Origin: Tanytarsus gracilentus
Taxonomy: Eukaryota; Arthropoda; Insecta; Diptera; Chironomidae
Direction: 5' to 3'
DNA: 64,000 bases
Assembly: GCA_038502055.1 (NCBI GenBank)
Contig: JAXRKN010000045.1
Location: 4,858,501 to 4,922,500, forward strand
Below, in pieces: positions 37,146 to 47,724 of this stretch. Under the pieces are notes generated by a model. It saw only the letters and a program-made list of their open reading frames with translations, searched no databases and was not told the origin of the DNA. The first letter of the stretch is position 1, and the number at the start of each line of letters is the position of its first letter. Position numbers and translations under genes: made by a program.

Positions 37146-38313
37146 ACTAATAGGTAGCACGCTGGAGTTACCAGGAAGACGCGCCCGTTTTAATTTCCTT
37201 TTCCAGAGCTCGAAAGCTTAGGCTAAGGACAGGGCTAAGGATAAAAACGTAACCATGCAGAACTCTTAAGATTTCTCTTAAGAATAGAGTATAAATACCC
37301 CTTTTTTCCCCCTCAACAGCAGACGTCCCCGCGGGAATCGCCTACCTCGGGAGCTGCAACCCACGTCTTGAGAAAGACATGCTAGCGATCGAATAACCCC
37401 TATTAGAGTTTTGTAATGTTAGTCGTCATGGAACGCCCAGCGGAAAAAACCAAACAGGCGCCGTAACCCATGACGTAAAATTTTTCATTTGAACAGTCTT
37501 GTGATCACTCATAGAGTGTTTCCAACTAATCACAATTATGGGTTAGTTACTGACCTTACGATTGCAGTTAGAAAAATAAAATAAATCAAAGGTGGTTTTA
37601 CGGCATTGTATAAAAGTTACGTCACTCACCTTCCTAGCCCTGCAAACTGTTAGGACTGGCCCACCCACATTAAAAACAAACAAAATAAAAATAAATTTAA
37701 AGTATTAAGTCAAACCAATTGTATAAAAGTTTAGTTTATCATCTCCTTCCTCCATCTAATCTAGTTACTAAAAAAAAAATTATATCCCTATTATTTTTCT
37801 TTTGCTTTTTAAAATAAAAATCATTTTGCCCATCATCTTTTTTCTAATTCTCTATTCAAAAAATTCAAAAATAATTTATAAAAAAATACCAATGCGCTTT
37901 TTCCCCTGGTTAAGTTAATAATATTTTCTATATCAATTCTTTAACTGAGTGATTAAAAAAAAATAAATTAATATCAAAATAAAAATCTTCATGATACTGA
38001 TGAAGAAAAAATTTGGAGAGAGTTACTCTCCGAAGTGAGAATGAGCGAGAGAGAAAAAATACGGAAAGTGAAATTCTGAGAATTTAATTTCACAATTAAT
38101 AATTATCACTCATTTTCACTTCCTTACGCAATTAATCGATGAAACTTGATGGTATAGTTGAAGCTGGAACACTTATAAACACTTTTAAAATAAATTAACG
38201 ATGAGAAACACACAAAAAACTGGTTAAATTAATATTTATTTGACGAGTGTTAAAATCGCGATGGTGTTCGGACTATTGTCCGGATAAAACTGTTTTTTGA
38301 GGTTAATTAAATT
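37071..38313 (-). mobile_element. Retroposon-like insertion with a simple-repeat tail and 23-bp direct repeats
   Basis: A perfect 23-bp direct repeat, starting TGTTTTTTGAGGTTAATT, lies at 37071-37093 and 38291-38313. Between the copies are about 1.2 kb that start with a (GATT)n run. Read on the minus strand this is an insert ending in an (AATC)n tail and bounded by a target-site duplication, as expected for target-primed reverse transcription by a LINE. The part at 37150-37550 is less AT-rich than its surroundings and holds TATAAATA (37290-37297). No protein of useful length is encoded, so it is a SINE-like or 5'-truncated LINE copy. Family unknown. Confidence 0.6.
37091..37145. repeat. (GATT)n microsatellite
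   Basis: About 13 uninterrupted repeats of the tetranucleotide ATTG/GATT. It is probably the tail of the retroposed insertion on the minus strand. Confidence 0.95.
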
Positions 38314-39182
38314 AAATAGAAATTTAATTACTTTTTAAAAATAAAACTGAAATTCATAATTTTTCTTTTATTTATGAAAATAATAAATTTTATTAAATTA
38401 ATTTAATTTTATTCCACTTTTTTGTATTTCTTTAACGCTTAATATTTTTTCAAACTATCAACGCTCAGCTTCACTTCCACACGTTTTCAAACTATCAACC
38501 GTTTACAATTTGTAAAATATTACAAAAGAACATTTGAGAATTTTTTAAACACTTTCTAAAGATAAAAAAGTGTGCAAAAAAATAAAATATTCAGTGTTAT
38601 TGAAAACAGATTGGAAATGAATTTTAAAATGTTTTCTTTGTTTAAAAAAATAGTTTTTATACTTTATTTTATAATCAAAGTCTATCCCCAATTAAAATAT
38701 TAATGACTGAGCAAAAATGTGCTTAGAATTGTTTTTGATCAGTAAACTATAAGAAACTTTTAATGCTAAAACAAAAAACAAAATGTAAAACAAAAAATTT
38801 GAAAAAAAATTTGAGTTCATCAATCATTTTGTAAAAAATTTAATTATTTAAAGGTTTTTGTTTTCAAACTTATCATAACATGTTTTTCCATTTTATTCCT
38901 TAAAAAGGTAAAAAAAAATTCATCAAAATCACAAGTCAATTCTTCTCATGCTCAACGCACCTTGCATGTGAACATCTTAATTATTATCACCGCACTAAAA
39001 AACACATGAAACGCTAAAATTTTGTATGCAACACGCTTTGCGGCAAAAAATTTTCTCACTCTTGACCGAATGACTTAATTTAATTTTATTCAAATATATT
39101 CAAATAAAAAAAACTATTTTTACTGCGAGAGGAGAAGTTGACAGAAAGAGCAGATTTGTGTTAACTCTTGTTTTCAAACGCT
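38314..39182. other. AT-rich intergenic DNA
   Basis: No coding exon or RNA gene is recognisable. It is low-complexity AT-rich sequence leading to the promoter of the following secreted-protein gene. Confidence 0.5.
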
Positions 39183-39216
39183 TCAGTGTCCATTCATTCA
39201 AACAAATAGAAAGACG
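39183..39216 (+). promoter_or_regulatory. Inr + DPE core promoter
   Basis: TCAGTG at 39183-39188 (A at 39185 as +1) is followed at exactly +28 to +32 by AGACG (39212-39216), the best form of the downstream promoter element. No TATA box is seen. The 5' UTR would be 55 nt. Confidence 0.6.
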
Positions 39217-39239
39217 CACTTTTTTGGCCCTCAAACAAA

Positions 39240-40308
39240 ATGAAGCTCAAAATTTTTGCATTAATTTTTGCGTTCTTTGCTTCCGAGGTAGTCGGTAATC
39301 TGAAAAGTTTTATTGATAATTTTAGTGGATTTAACGGATTGAGTTTCTTACGAATAGGCACATGTGATCCGCTTAGATGTCCACAAATTCCAAAGCACTA
39401 TGAAGAGCTCAATTGTGAGCCAATAATTAAAGATGGTGATTGCTGTCCAACAAGGTTTATAATTAAATTTAAAGCATCTCGACCTTAATTAATTTTTTAT
39501 CTGCATTTCAGTTTCGATTGTAAGCATCTAGATACGCGTGATGACAGTAAATGCTACTACAAAGGAAAAGTATTAAATGACCGTGATCAAGTTGATAGCA
39601 GTATGCTGGGCTCGGCATGCGTTGGAGCTGCATTCTGCTCTTCGGGATCATTCGTTCATGCTCACATTGATTGTGCAGAGTTTTTCGGTCCAATTCTTCA
39701 AGAAGGATGCATCCGACAATATTCGAAGGACTCTTGCTGCTCTGTTGGAACTGTTTGTGGTAATTGGAACAGAGTGGAAAGTGGAACAAATTTAAAAGAT
39801 TCGAAATTGTTTCACATTTCATTTAAATTTTCTTTATCAAATCTCTTTAATTAACGTCAATTTATCAGGCGAGGAAGCCAAAAATTTATCGACATGTGTC
39901 TTCGAGGGAAAAACTTATCATGAAGGCGAGCGAATGTTTCCAAGTGAATTTGATTGCTATAAATGCTTTTGCACGAAAGATTTCGAACAGAAACCCGTTT
40001 CAATCAACAAGGACTGCTTTAAAGCGAATTGCAATATTGAATTGCTCGAAGCTGACTCGGTAAAGAATAAGTGTGTGCCGGTTTATCCGAAAGACATTTG
40101 CTGCCCATATGACTGGCGATGTCCGAGCGACGATGATGCAATAATACCCGGCGATAGAAAGTCGGTAAATGGTACAGACCTGAAATGTAAATTTGGTAAA
40201 CTTGAATTTGAAATTGGCGACACTTTGTCGTCGGGTGTGAATGCTTGCTCGAAATGTACATGCAAAATACCGCCAATGCTCGATTGCGTCTTCACACCAA
40301 GCTGCTAA
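39240..40308 (+). CDS. Secreted cysteine-rich protein with VWC-like modules (paralog 1)
   Basis: Exons 39240-39454, 39512-39759 and 39869-40308 join in phases 2 and 1 to about 300 residues. A signal peptide (MKLKIFALIFAFFASEVVG) shows secretion. The mature protein has about 30 cysteines in repeating blocks. The N-terminal block is CDPLRCPQIPKHYEELNC ending DCCPTSFDC. A middle block ends KDSCCSVGTVC. A module resembling von Willebrand factor C follows (CVFEGKTYHEGERMFPSEF, then CYKCFC and CCPYDWRC), and a short C-terminal half-module (CKFGKLEFEIGD then CSKCTCKIPPMLDC) closes the chain. Polyadenylation AATAAA is at 40527-40532. The paralog at 45721 has the same size and exon phases. I do not know the function; secreted VWC proteins often bind growth factors or act in immunity or cuticle, but nothing here decides this. 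Confidence 0.85.
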
Positions 40309-42202
40309 AAAACTTCTACTTAGATCGCTTGGAAATTCCCCTACGCACTAATGAATTAATTACTAATTAACAAGCAATTAAAATTAAGGCAATTAACTCG
40401 TTTGTTGTTAAAGTTTTTCAGCTTCATTTCACTCCATGATTCATTGCTGTGGAAAAATTGAAAAATTTCGCATTGACCAAGTCTCTGTGTAAATAAATTA
40501 CAAATATGTTAAATTTTTGTGCAAACAATAAAAGACATGAATAAGTTTGAAAAATGACTGAAAAGTTTGTTGATTTTTTTAAAATTATTTTGAAAGAATT
40601 GCTGAGAAATAATTAAAGCAAATCTCAATAAAATATCAAAGGATAAAAATTTTATTTTACAAAAAAGAATTAAACATGACACGTGGGTTTTAGAAAGATA
40701 ATTTCGAAATGTTAGGACAATACCGACATATTGTGCTTGCAATCTTGTCAATTTTGAATCGTATTTATGCGTTTGACAGTTTGCAATATTGTAAAATATC
40801 AGCAATATGTTGCCAGCGACAAATAAATAGCCGAGAGTAAATTTCCATCAGATTCTAAAAATATTCTTAAATGATTTCTTTAAAATACAAATAAATGTTG
40901 AATGAAAATTTATTGAGTCATCAGAAATCATTCATGAGAAATTTTTATCTCAATTTTTTTTTTCAAATCCACAAAAAAAGTCCAACAGAAAAAGTTAAGT
41001 TATAAACTCAAGCTATTTATCTTTTTCGTTATTTCTTAACTGCCTCACGTGTGCAAACCAAACGAGTTTATTTCTTGAAATTCTTAAAAATATTATTTGC
41101 ACTTTTCGTGAAGAATTCTTCGAAGTGTCATTTGACGTCATAAGCGTCTTAATGATTATTTCAAATAATTGATTTTTGTTAAGTGATTAACGATGATGAC
41201 TTGAACAATTAATAATTAATAATGAATTCATTGACGACTGAGAAATTTTGCATCTTGCGATGGAAAGTTTAAGCCAAATTAAAGAAATTGAATTTTTTAA
41301 AAAAATTTAACGGTTTAAAAAATTTAAACTTGAATTTTTTGGCGGAAATTTTTTATTGATCTTAAAAATTTAAATTTTTTAACGGATTTTATTTTAAATT
41401 CTTAAATTATTTGCGCTAAAAATAAATTTTGAATGTTTATAAAATTATTTTCTCACAGAAATTGTCCATTCATATTTTGACTGATTAATTAACAATTCAA
41501 AAAAGACAGCGGTGTGCTAGAATTCTGCGAACGTACTTAACACAAAATCTCTCTTTTGAGTCCAATGACGCAAAATTATAAATCAAAAAATCGACCGCAA
41601 ACTTATAACGTCATGTAACCTTCATTTATTTTCAAGATTCCCCTCCGGCAGTGATCGTAATTTTTTTTCGGAGTATCATAGCTCTAATTACACGCTATGC
41701 CGGCCATTCAACTCTATCTACAAAGTCCATTGCTCAACATTTGTAGGATAATTTTTAAGAATTTGCGATTGCTATCGAGAAAATTTCCGGAGAACCTCGA
41801 GACGCCCCTGAGAAGTGTTTTCAATAATAATTTTCAGCACTTTAAAGCGAGCGAGAGAATAATTGAATTAATAATTAAGAATCTATCGAGAACATTGTTG
41901 TTGAGGGGTTGTAAAAAGTCACCTCGTGCCCACTTTAGAATACAAAAAAAATGCCCGTGAATGATTCAACCGCAGACACCTTCATGCGCCGTCAACAAAC
42001 GAATCGAATTTAATTGATTTTGATAAAAAGAGTTCATAAATTTACGTAAGCAAATGCGCTCGAGATATCTTTGAGAGACTTTATTTTGTGTGTTTGTTGA
42101 GCTATAAGGAGCGAATGAGAGTGAGAGAAACAACAATCAATAATGATATACCATGAATCACCGTTCGCTCGCCGTGTGTTAGCTGAAAGAGCAGAGAATT
42201 CA
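40309..42202. other. Intergenic DNA
   Basis: The 3' UTR of the preceding gene (to about 40550) is followed by AT-rich DNA. CACGTG E-boxes lie at 40680-40685 and 41046-41051. No other gene can be supported. Confidence 0.5.
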
Positions 42203-42239
42203 TATATAAGTAGATGATTTTAGAGTTTTCACATCAGTT
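42203..42239 (+). promoter_or_regulatory. TATA + Inr promoter of the chemosensory protein gene
   Basis: TATATAAG at 42203-42210 is followed by the initiator TCAGTT at 42234-42239. The A at 42236 is 33 bp from the first base of the TATA box, which is normal spacing. A non-coding exon of about 47 nt then ends at a GAG/GTAAAA donor (exon end 42282). The matching acceptor is at 43241-43242, just before the coding exon. The assignment of this promoter to that gene is inferred. Confidence 0.55.
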
Positions 42240-43267
42240 TCTTTCCACACGTTGAGTTGTTAAGTTTTTTGTTAAAGTTGAGGTAAAAAAGTTCACTTTT
42301 AATCATCCCCACTCGAATCTGTTGCACTTAAATACAAAGAAATGTGTGAAGCTAAAAGAGCGACAATTTTTCCACTTTTTTACGTAATATGTTGAGAGCT
42401 CATAAAATTTATTGCATTGCGTGTTAGATAATCGACGATGCTGATAATAGAAAGAAATTGAAAAAGCAAAAGTGTTAAGTTGACAATTGATGTAAATTTA
42501 TCCGTGCATTAAATTGCAATTTTTAAAGCGTGAAAATTTAAAAAAAGTTTGAAGTGTAAAATTTTAGGTTTTTGTGTTGGTTAAAATTTTATTAAGTTAG
42601 TTTTTTATATTTTTGAGTTAGTGCTTGATTAATTTTTTCACACCAATTAAATAGAAACTAAAGTTCGTTTTTATTTGATCTACCTGATAATCGAATCGAA
42701 AAATAAATTATAGAACTTAAAATTTTTGAAAACATGAATTCAAAATTTCTCGGTAAATTTACAAAAATCGAAGAGTCAAAAATCTTTAATACAGTAAAAA
42801 ACTAAAAAATCATTTAATAAAAATTTCTAGAAGTTGAAAATTTAAAATTGATTAAAAAATAAAATTTTCAAGTATTTTTTGAAACAAGAATATTTAAAAT
42901 TATTTTCGAAAAATATAATTAAATGTTCTAGAAACATTTTTTGAGTAAACAAATTCAAAAATTGAAGATCAACAAAAAATTTTAAAAAAAACTCAGCATA
43001 AATTAAAAATCTTTCAAATGCACTGATGAAATTAAATTTATATTTTTAGGATTCGAACCTTTAAAATTATTGAAATACTCAATCAGTTTTATTCTCCTGA
43101 ATTATTTGTTTAGCATTTTAAAGATCAAAAAGTCACATCGCTAAAATAATTTTCTTCACTTGAAAAGTCTTGACATTTTTTATTAGCTTTTCCTGTCCGC
43201 ATATTTAAGAAAATCCACCTAACAATTATTCTCAAATTACAGACCGAAAAAAATACACATATAAACA

Positions 43268-43712
43268 ATGAAGCTCACAATTTTCGCTATTTGCTTGATC
43301 GTTGGACTCGCAAGTGCCCAGAAATACACCACCAAGTATGATAATATTAACTTGGATGACATTTTGAAGTCCGAACGTTTACTTAACAACTATTTCAACT
43401 GCTTGATGGAACGCGGAAAGTGCACACCTGACGGCAATGAATTGAAACGTACCTTGCCCGATGCTCTCAAGACTGAATGCAAAAAATGTAAGAATAAAAA
43501 TTTTGAATTTTGACAATTTAATAAAATTTTGAATTTTTTCAGGCACAGAAAAGCAAAAGGCAGGAACTGAGAAAGTTCTCAACTTCTTGATCGAGAAAAA
43601 ACCAACACAATGGGCTGAATTGCAAAAGAAGTACGATCCAGAGAATCTTTACTACACCAAATTCACCGCAGAGGCTAAAGCCCGTGGAATCGCAATCCCA
43701 AAAGCCGGTTAA
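43268..43712 (+). CDS. Chemosensory protein (OS-D / CSP family)
   Basis: Exons 43268-43487 and 43543-43712 encode 129 residues. The product is a small secreted helical carrier of hydrophobic ligands, used in olfaction, development or detoxification depending on the member. The signal peptide is MKLTIFAICLIVGLASA. The mature chain starts QKYTTKYDNINLDDIL and has the four-cysteine CSP signature C-x6-C-x18-C-x2-C exactly. The conserved PDAL and the C-terminal LQKKYDP block are present. The single coding intron falls at the canonical CSP site, splitting the fourth cysteine codon (ECKKC). A second, 5' UTR intron of about 960 nt is likely (42283-43242). AATAAA is at 43873-43878. It is flanked by the two VWC-like paralogs, all on the + strand. 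Confidence 0.93.
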
Positions 43713-45658
43713 GCTTTCTAAAAATCAGTGAAAATGCAAATTAGCTGCATCTCCTTCACTCTCTTAAAACCTTCAAACAAATTGTGATTTTTCTCCCTCC
43801 TCTTTTTAGATATCTCATAAATTATAGAAAATGATTTTTGTAATTTTTTGACCCTTTTCGATTTTAAAATGGAATAAAAGTCTTAGAAAAAAAACCTTTT
43901 GAATTGTCTAAAAGTGAAATTAGAAAGTGACATTTCAGATGCTGTAAATTTATGCGGTCACGTCAGCCATGTTTGATTAACACGTAAGAGCTAAGGTCAC
44001 GTCATAAGCATATAATTAGTATTCATATCTTGTCGATGTTTGCATGACAAACAAGAACGATTTACTTCAACTCTTAAGAGCTAAACAGACATTTCATTTA
44101 GTGACATTTTTCGTGGAATTTCCCAGTGATTACTTAAAGCTCAAAATAAACACACTTTTCGACCGGTTAACATCAGCGGCGATGCGATGCGTTAGTTAAC
44201 GGCTTAAATCAGTAAATAAGTTCGAAGGTCTGTAAACAACATTGCGATTTTTTCCTGTAAATTAAGTTTTTTTTGCTCAGACGCAATAGTTTTGTTTTGC
44301 TGTGTGCGGTATTGCATTTATTTCGATTTGATGCATGATGTGTTGAGCTGCTTGCATTTAATAAAAATGTTAAAGTTTCTATCGAGAAAGAAGAAGTAAA
44401 CAATTTGAGAATTTGAAACTTTAATTATTAAATTTTAAATCATTCATTTTTAATCTTAATTGAGATGTTTGTTAAAAAAAGTAAGTTCAACATTTTATTC
44501 TTTAAAACAATTTGAACTGGCTTATTATTGAATATTTCACATTAAAATATATTGGGTGTAATATTTTTAATAATTCTTTATTTTTAAAGCACATTTGACG
44601 TTCATAAAAAAAATCTTTTTTGGATTTTATTTCTAGAATCATAAAGCATGAAATTTGTGTCAATGACTTTGTTATGGGAAGCGGTTAAATTGTTTTTATT
44701 ACTCAATTTTTAAGCAAAACAAAAAGGCATTAATCAAAGCTTAAATTCTGCTCGAAATTAATAAAATTTTCCTCTAAACCAGATTTAATTATTTAAAAGT
44801 TGTTTTAGCCTTAATCAAACAAATTAATTTTATTTTAAATTTATCAATTCATGATGCAGCAATAACTTAATTAAAACTTTTTGAAATTTCAAAGAAATCA
44901 AACTGTAAACAAAATCAATTAAAATGTCACATTTCAATAACATTTTCTTCTTTTATTTTTGACAGCAATAAAAAAATTTTAATTAATGATTTTGTTTTTC
45001 CAAGAAAGTTTAATTTGAAATTAATTAATTAACCTCAAGACGCTCTCCGAGTCAGATTTGAATATTCATGAAGTGTTCGAGAGAAAAATGACGAGATTAG
45101 TCGAGCACTCTCAAGGGAGTGTTTTGATGATGAAAAGAGAGTTGAGTTGAGACAGTTAAACCTGTTGCTGAAAATTCTGGGATTTTTTTATGAATAAACT
45201 TACAGTAAAACTTATTTTAAATATTTTTGTGCACAAAATAATAAAAATTTAATTTTTAAAACTAATTTTGATTAATTTAAATTTTGCAATGCATTAATTA
45301 AAAAGTTACCATTTAAAATCAATAAAAACATCCAAAAAAAATCATCATAAATAATAAAAACATCGTCGCTCAATTTCCAATAAATAAATCAAAGTCGAGT
45401 CTTCACGGTTGAAAGTTTTATGCGCTGATCATCTTGCTTATCGCTCCGATCGAGCGTGTGAGTCGCTTATGGAAAAAAAAGTTGTGAGGCGTTGATCTAT
45501 AATTTAAAATATATATTTTCTCTCTCTCACAAGTGAGCTGTCGTTGTCCTTCCAACACATCATCGACACTATCCACGATCACGTTTTAATGTCACACTCG
45601 CTCACTAAAAAAATAATTTTTTTCTCTCTTTAAAGACGACTCGTTCGCGTATGCGAAT
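43713..45658. other. Intergenic DNA
   Basis: Beyond the CSP 3' UTR this is AT-rich sequence without a supported gene. A TATATTTTCTCTCTCTC segment near 45510 and the less AT-rich 45540-45700 precede the next gene. Confidence 0.5.
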
Positions 45659-45659
45659 T

Positions 45660-45693
45660 CCAGTTTTATTTAAATCGTTGCATCAACCAGTCA
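45660..45693 (+). promoter_or_regulatory. Probable Inr + DPE core promoter of paralog 2
   Basis: CCAGTT (A at 45662) is one base off the initiator consensus. AGTCA at 45689-45693 lies at +28 to +32 and fits the DPE consensus RGWYV. The 5' UTR would be 59 nt, close to the 55 nt predicted for the paralog with the same promoter type. Confidence 0.4.
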
Positions 45694-45720
45694 CGAAACT
45701 CGAGCGCGGGTTTAATAAAA

Positions 45721-47724
45721 ATGGACAAGCTTTTTTATCTTTTAGCGTTGTTTATGTTGAATTTCACAAATGTGATCGGCGAGGATGCGGTAAATGTTAC
45801 TTGTGATCCCACAAAATGTCCGCCAGTGCCAAAGCACTACGAGGAATTGGGATGTGAGGCGGTAAAGTCAAGTCCAGACGACTGTTGTGTCAGGAGGTGA
45901 GATAGAAACGCGATGCACTCGAGAATTGTCATTTTTATGATAATCTATTGCAGTTTCAACTGTCCCAATTTAAGGGCGAGAGATTTAAAGAAATGTTTTT
46001 ATAAAAATGAGACGTACAACATACGAGAACAGCTTCAAGAGCGTCACACGACTGGAAGTTGTAATGTTGGCTGTTATTGTTCAGAAGGAAACGACAGTGA
46101 CATGCCAGCCGAGTTCATGTGTGCAAGTTTAGATTGTCCTGAGGAGTTTGGTTATGGAAGGGAGGACGAGTCGATGAAGAAGTGTGTGAGACAATACGAC
46201 CGAGAGCATTGTTGTGCAACGAAAACTGTTTGCGGTGAGAAATTTTTATTTACTTTATTTGCTCGTTAACTCAAGGTTGAGAACTTGAGGTGACTTAAAG
46301 TCAGCGAGGTGCTTCAAAATAGTACTCGAAGTTCTTTTAATAAATCTGAAGAATTTTTAAAAATTGAGAAAGAAAAATTTTCAATAAATTTTATTTATTC
46401 AATTTCAAGACGATGTTGATAATTTTTTGAATTATCAATGCACGCTTAATGTGTCAGTTATTAAAAAATATCACATGCACTTTTTACAAATTAATAAAAA
46501 ATTAACTTAATTAATTTTATAATTTAAAATCATGGAAGCGCGGCAAAAGTTGGACGCAACTTCCTTTCTAGATATTTACCTCAAATGTTTAACCGCCGAT
46601 GACAATTTTTAATATTTTTACAACCAATTGTTGAAATTTACCTTGCTAAGTATTCTTGACAGTGACTTTGAGGGGAAAAACCAACAATCTCATGGTCGAT
46701 CAAATTTTCAATGAGTGTGTTTTGCGGGTATTTATTGTCAATCGATAGAAACCATCAGATATGAAGGTTTAAGAATGAAATGTGCTAATTGTAAAAAGAA
46801 GATCTGTGAGTCAAGTCAAACGTGATTTTTAATGAGGTGTCATACCGGTATTTAAATAACAGCGAAGCGTAAAATTAAAAAATGCCACAATTGGACACAA
46901 AAAATATATAAAATATTTAGAAACAAAATTTAAATTCTATTAAAAATATTTAGTCGACTAAAAAATTCAAATTTTAACTTTAAATTTTTTCTATGTCCGC
47001 ATGTTGTAAAAAAATCAATTTACATAATTTTAAAATTTTTTACATCAATTTTTTATTCAAAATATGAAAAAATACGAAAAATAAATAATTCAAAAAAAAA
47101 ATTTGGTGTATCCCAAAGCAAAAAAAATCTTGAAAATCAACCTCGTTTAAAAATTATTGAACTCTTTGCGGTTTGCTAAAAATATAACAAAGAATTTTCT
47201 ATCAAAAAACGTCACTCGAAAGATTAAAATAAAAATTTTATTAATAGAATTTAAATTTAAACAATTTTCATACTTTTTTAGATGACAACATGACATGGGC
47301 TTCACTCGCGACTTGCGAATATGAGGATCGAGTTTATAAGGAGGGAGAAAAAATTTATCCCGAAAATGAGTGCTACAATTGTTTCTGCACGAAAGACTTC
47401 AACAATGAAACATCACTCGAAGAAAATCCAGCGTGCCAGAAAATTGATTGTGGAATTTCTCTAAGAAACACAGCGCGACTATTTGACGGTTGTGTTCCAA
47501 TTTATTACAAGACAGAAAATTGCTGTCCAATCGGATGGAAATGTCCAGATGATGAAATTGAGAAAACCCGTAAAAATTATACGAGAAAAAATTCTATCGA
47601 TCCCGTTTGCAAGTTTGGCGAATTTGAATTTAATGTGGGCGAAAAACTCGTCATGGAAGAAGATTCTTGTCAGATTTGCACTTGCAATGTGCCACCAATG
47701 TTGAGTTGTATAGAAAATTGCTAA
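45721..47724 (+). CDS. Secreted cysteine-rich protein with VWC-like modules (paralog 2)
   Basis: Exons 45721-45896, 45954-46234 and 47282-47724 join to about 299 residues, with the same intron phases (2, then 1) as the gene at 39240. The signal peptide is MDKLFYLLALFMLNFTNVIG. The modules appear in the same order: CDPTKCPPVPKHYEELGC ending DCCVRSFNC; a middle block ending EHCCATKTVC; a VWC-like module (CEYEDRVYKEGEKIYPENE, then CYNCFC and CCPIGWKC); and the C-terminal half-module CKFGEFEFNVGEK ending PPMLSCIENC. The second intron is expanded to 1,047 nt, against 109 nt in the paralog. AATAAA is at 47840-47845. Shared structure shows duplication; the CSP gene sits between the copies. Function unknown. 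Confidence 0.85.
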
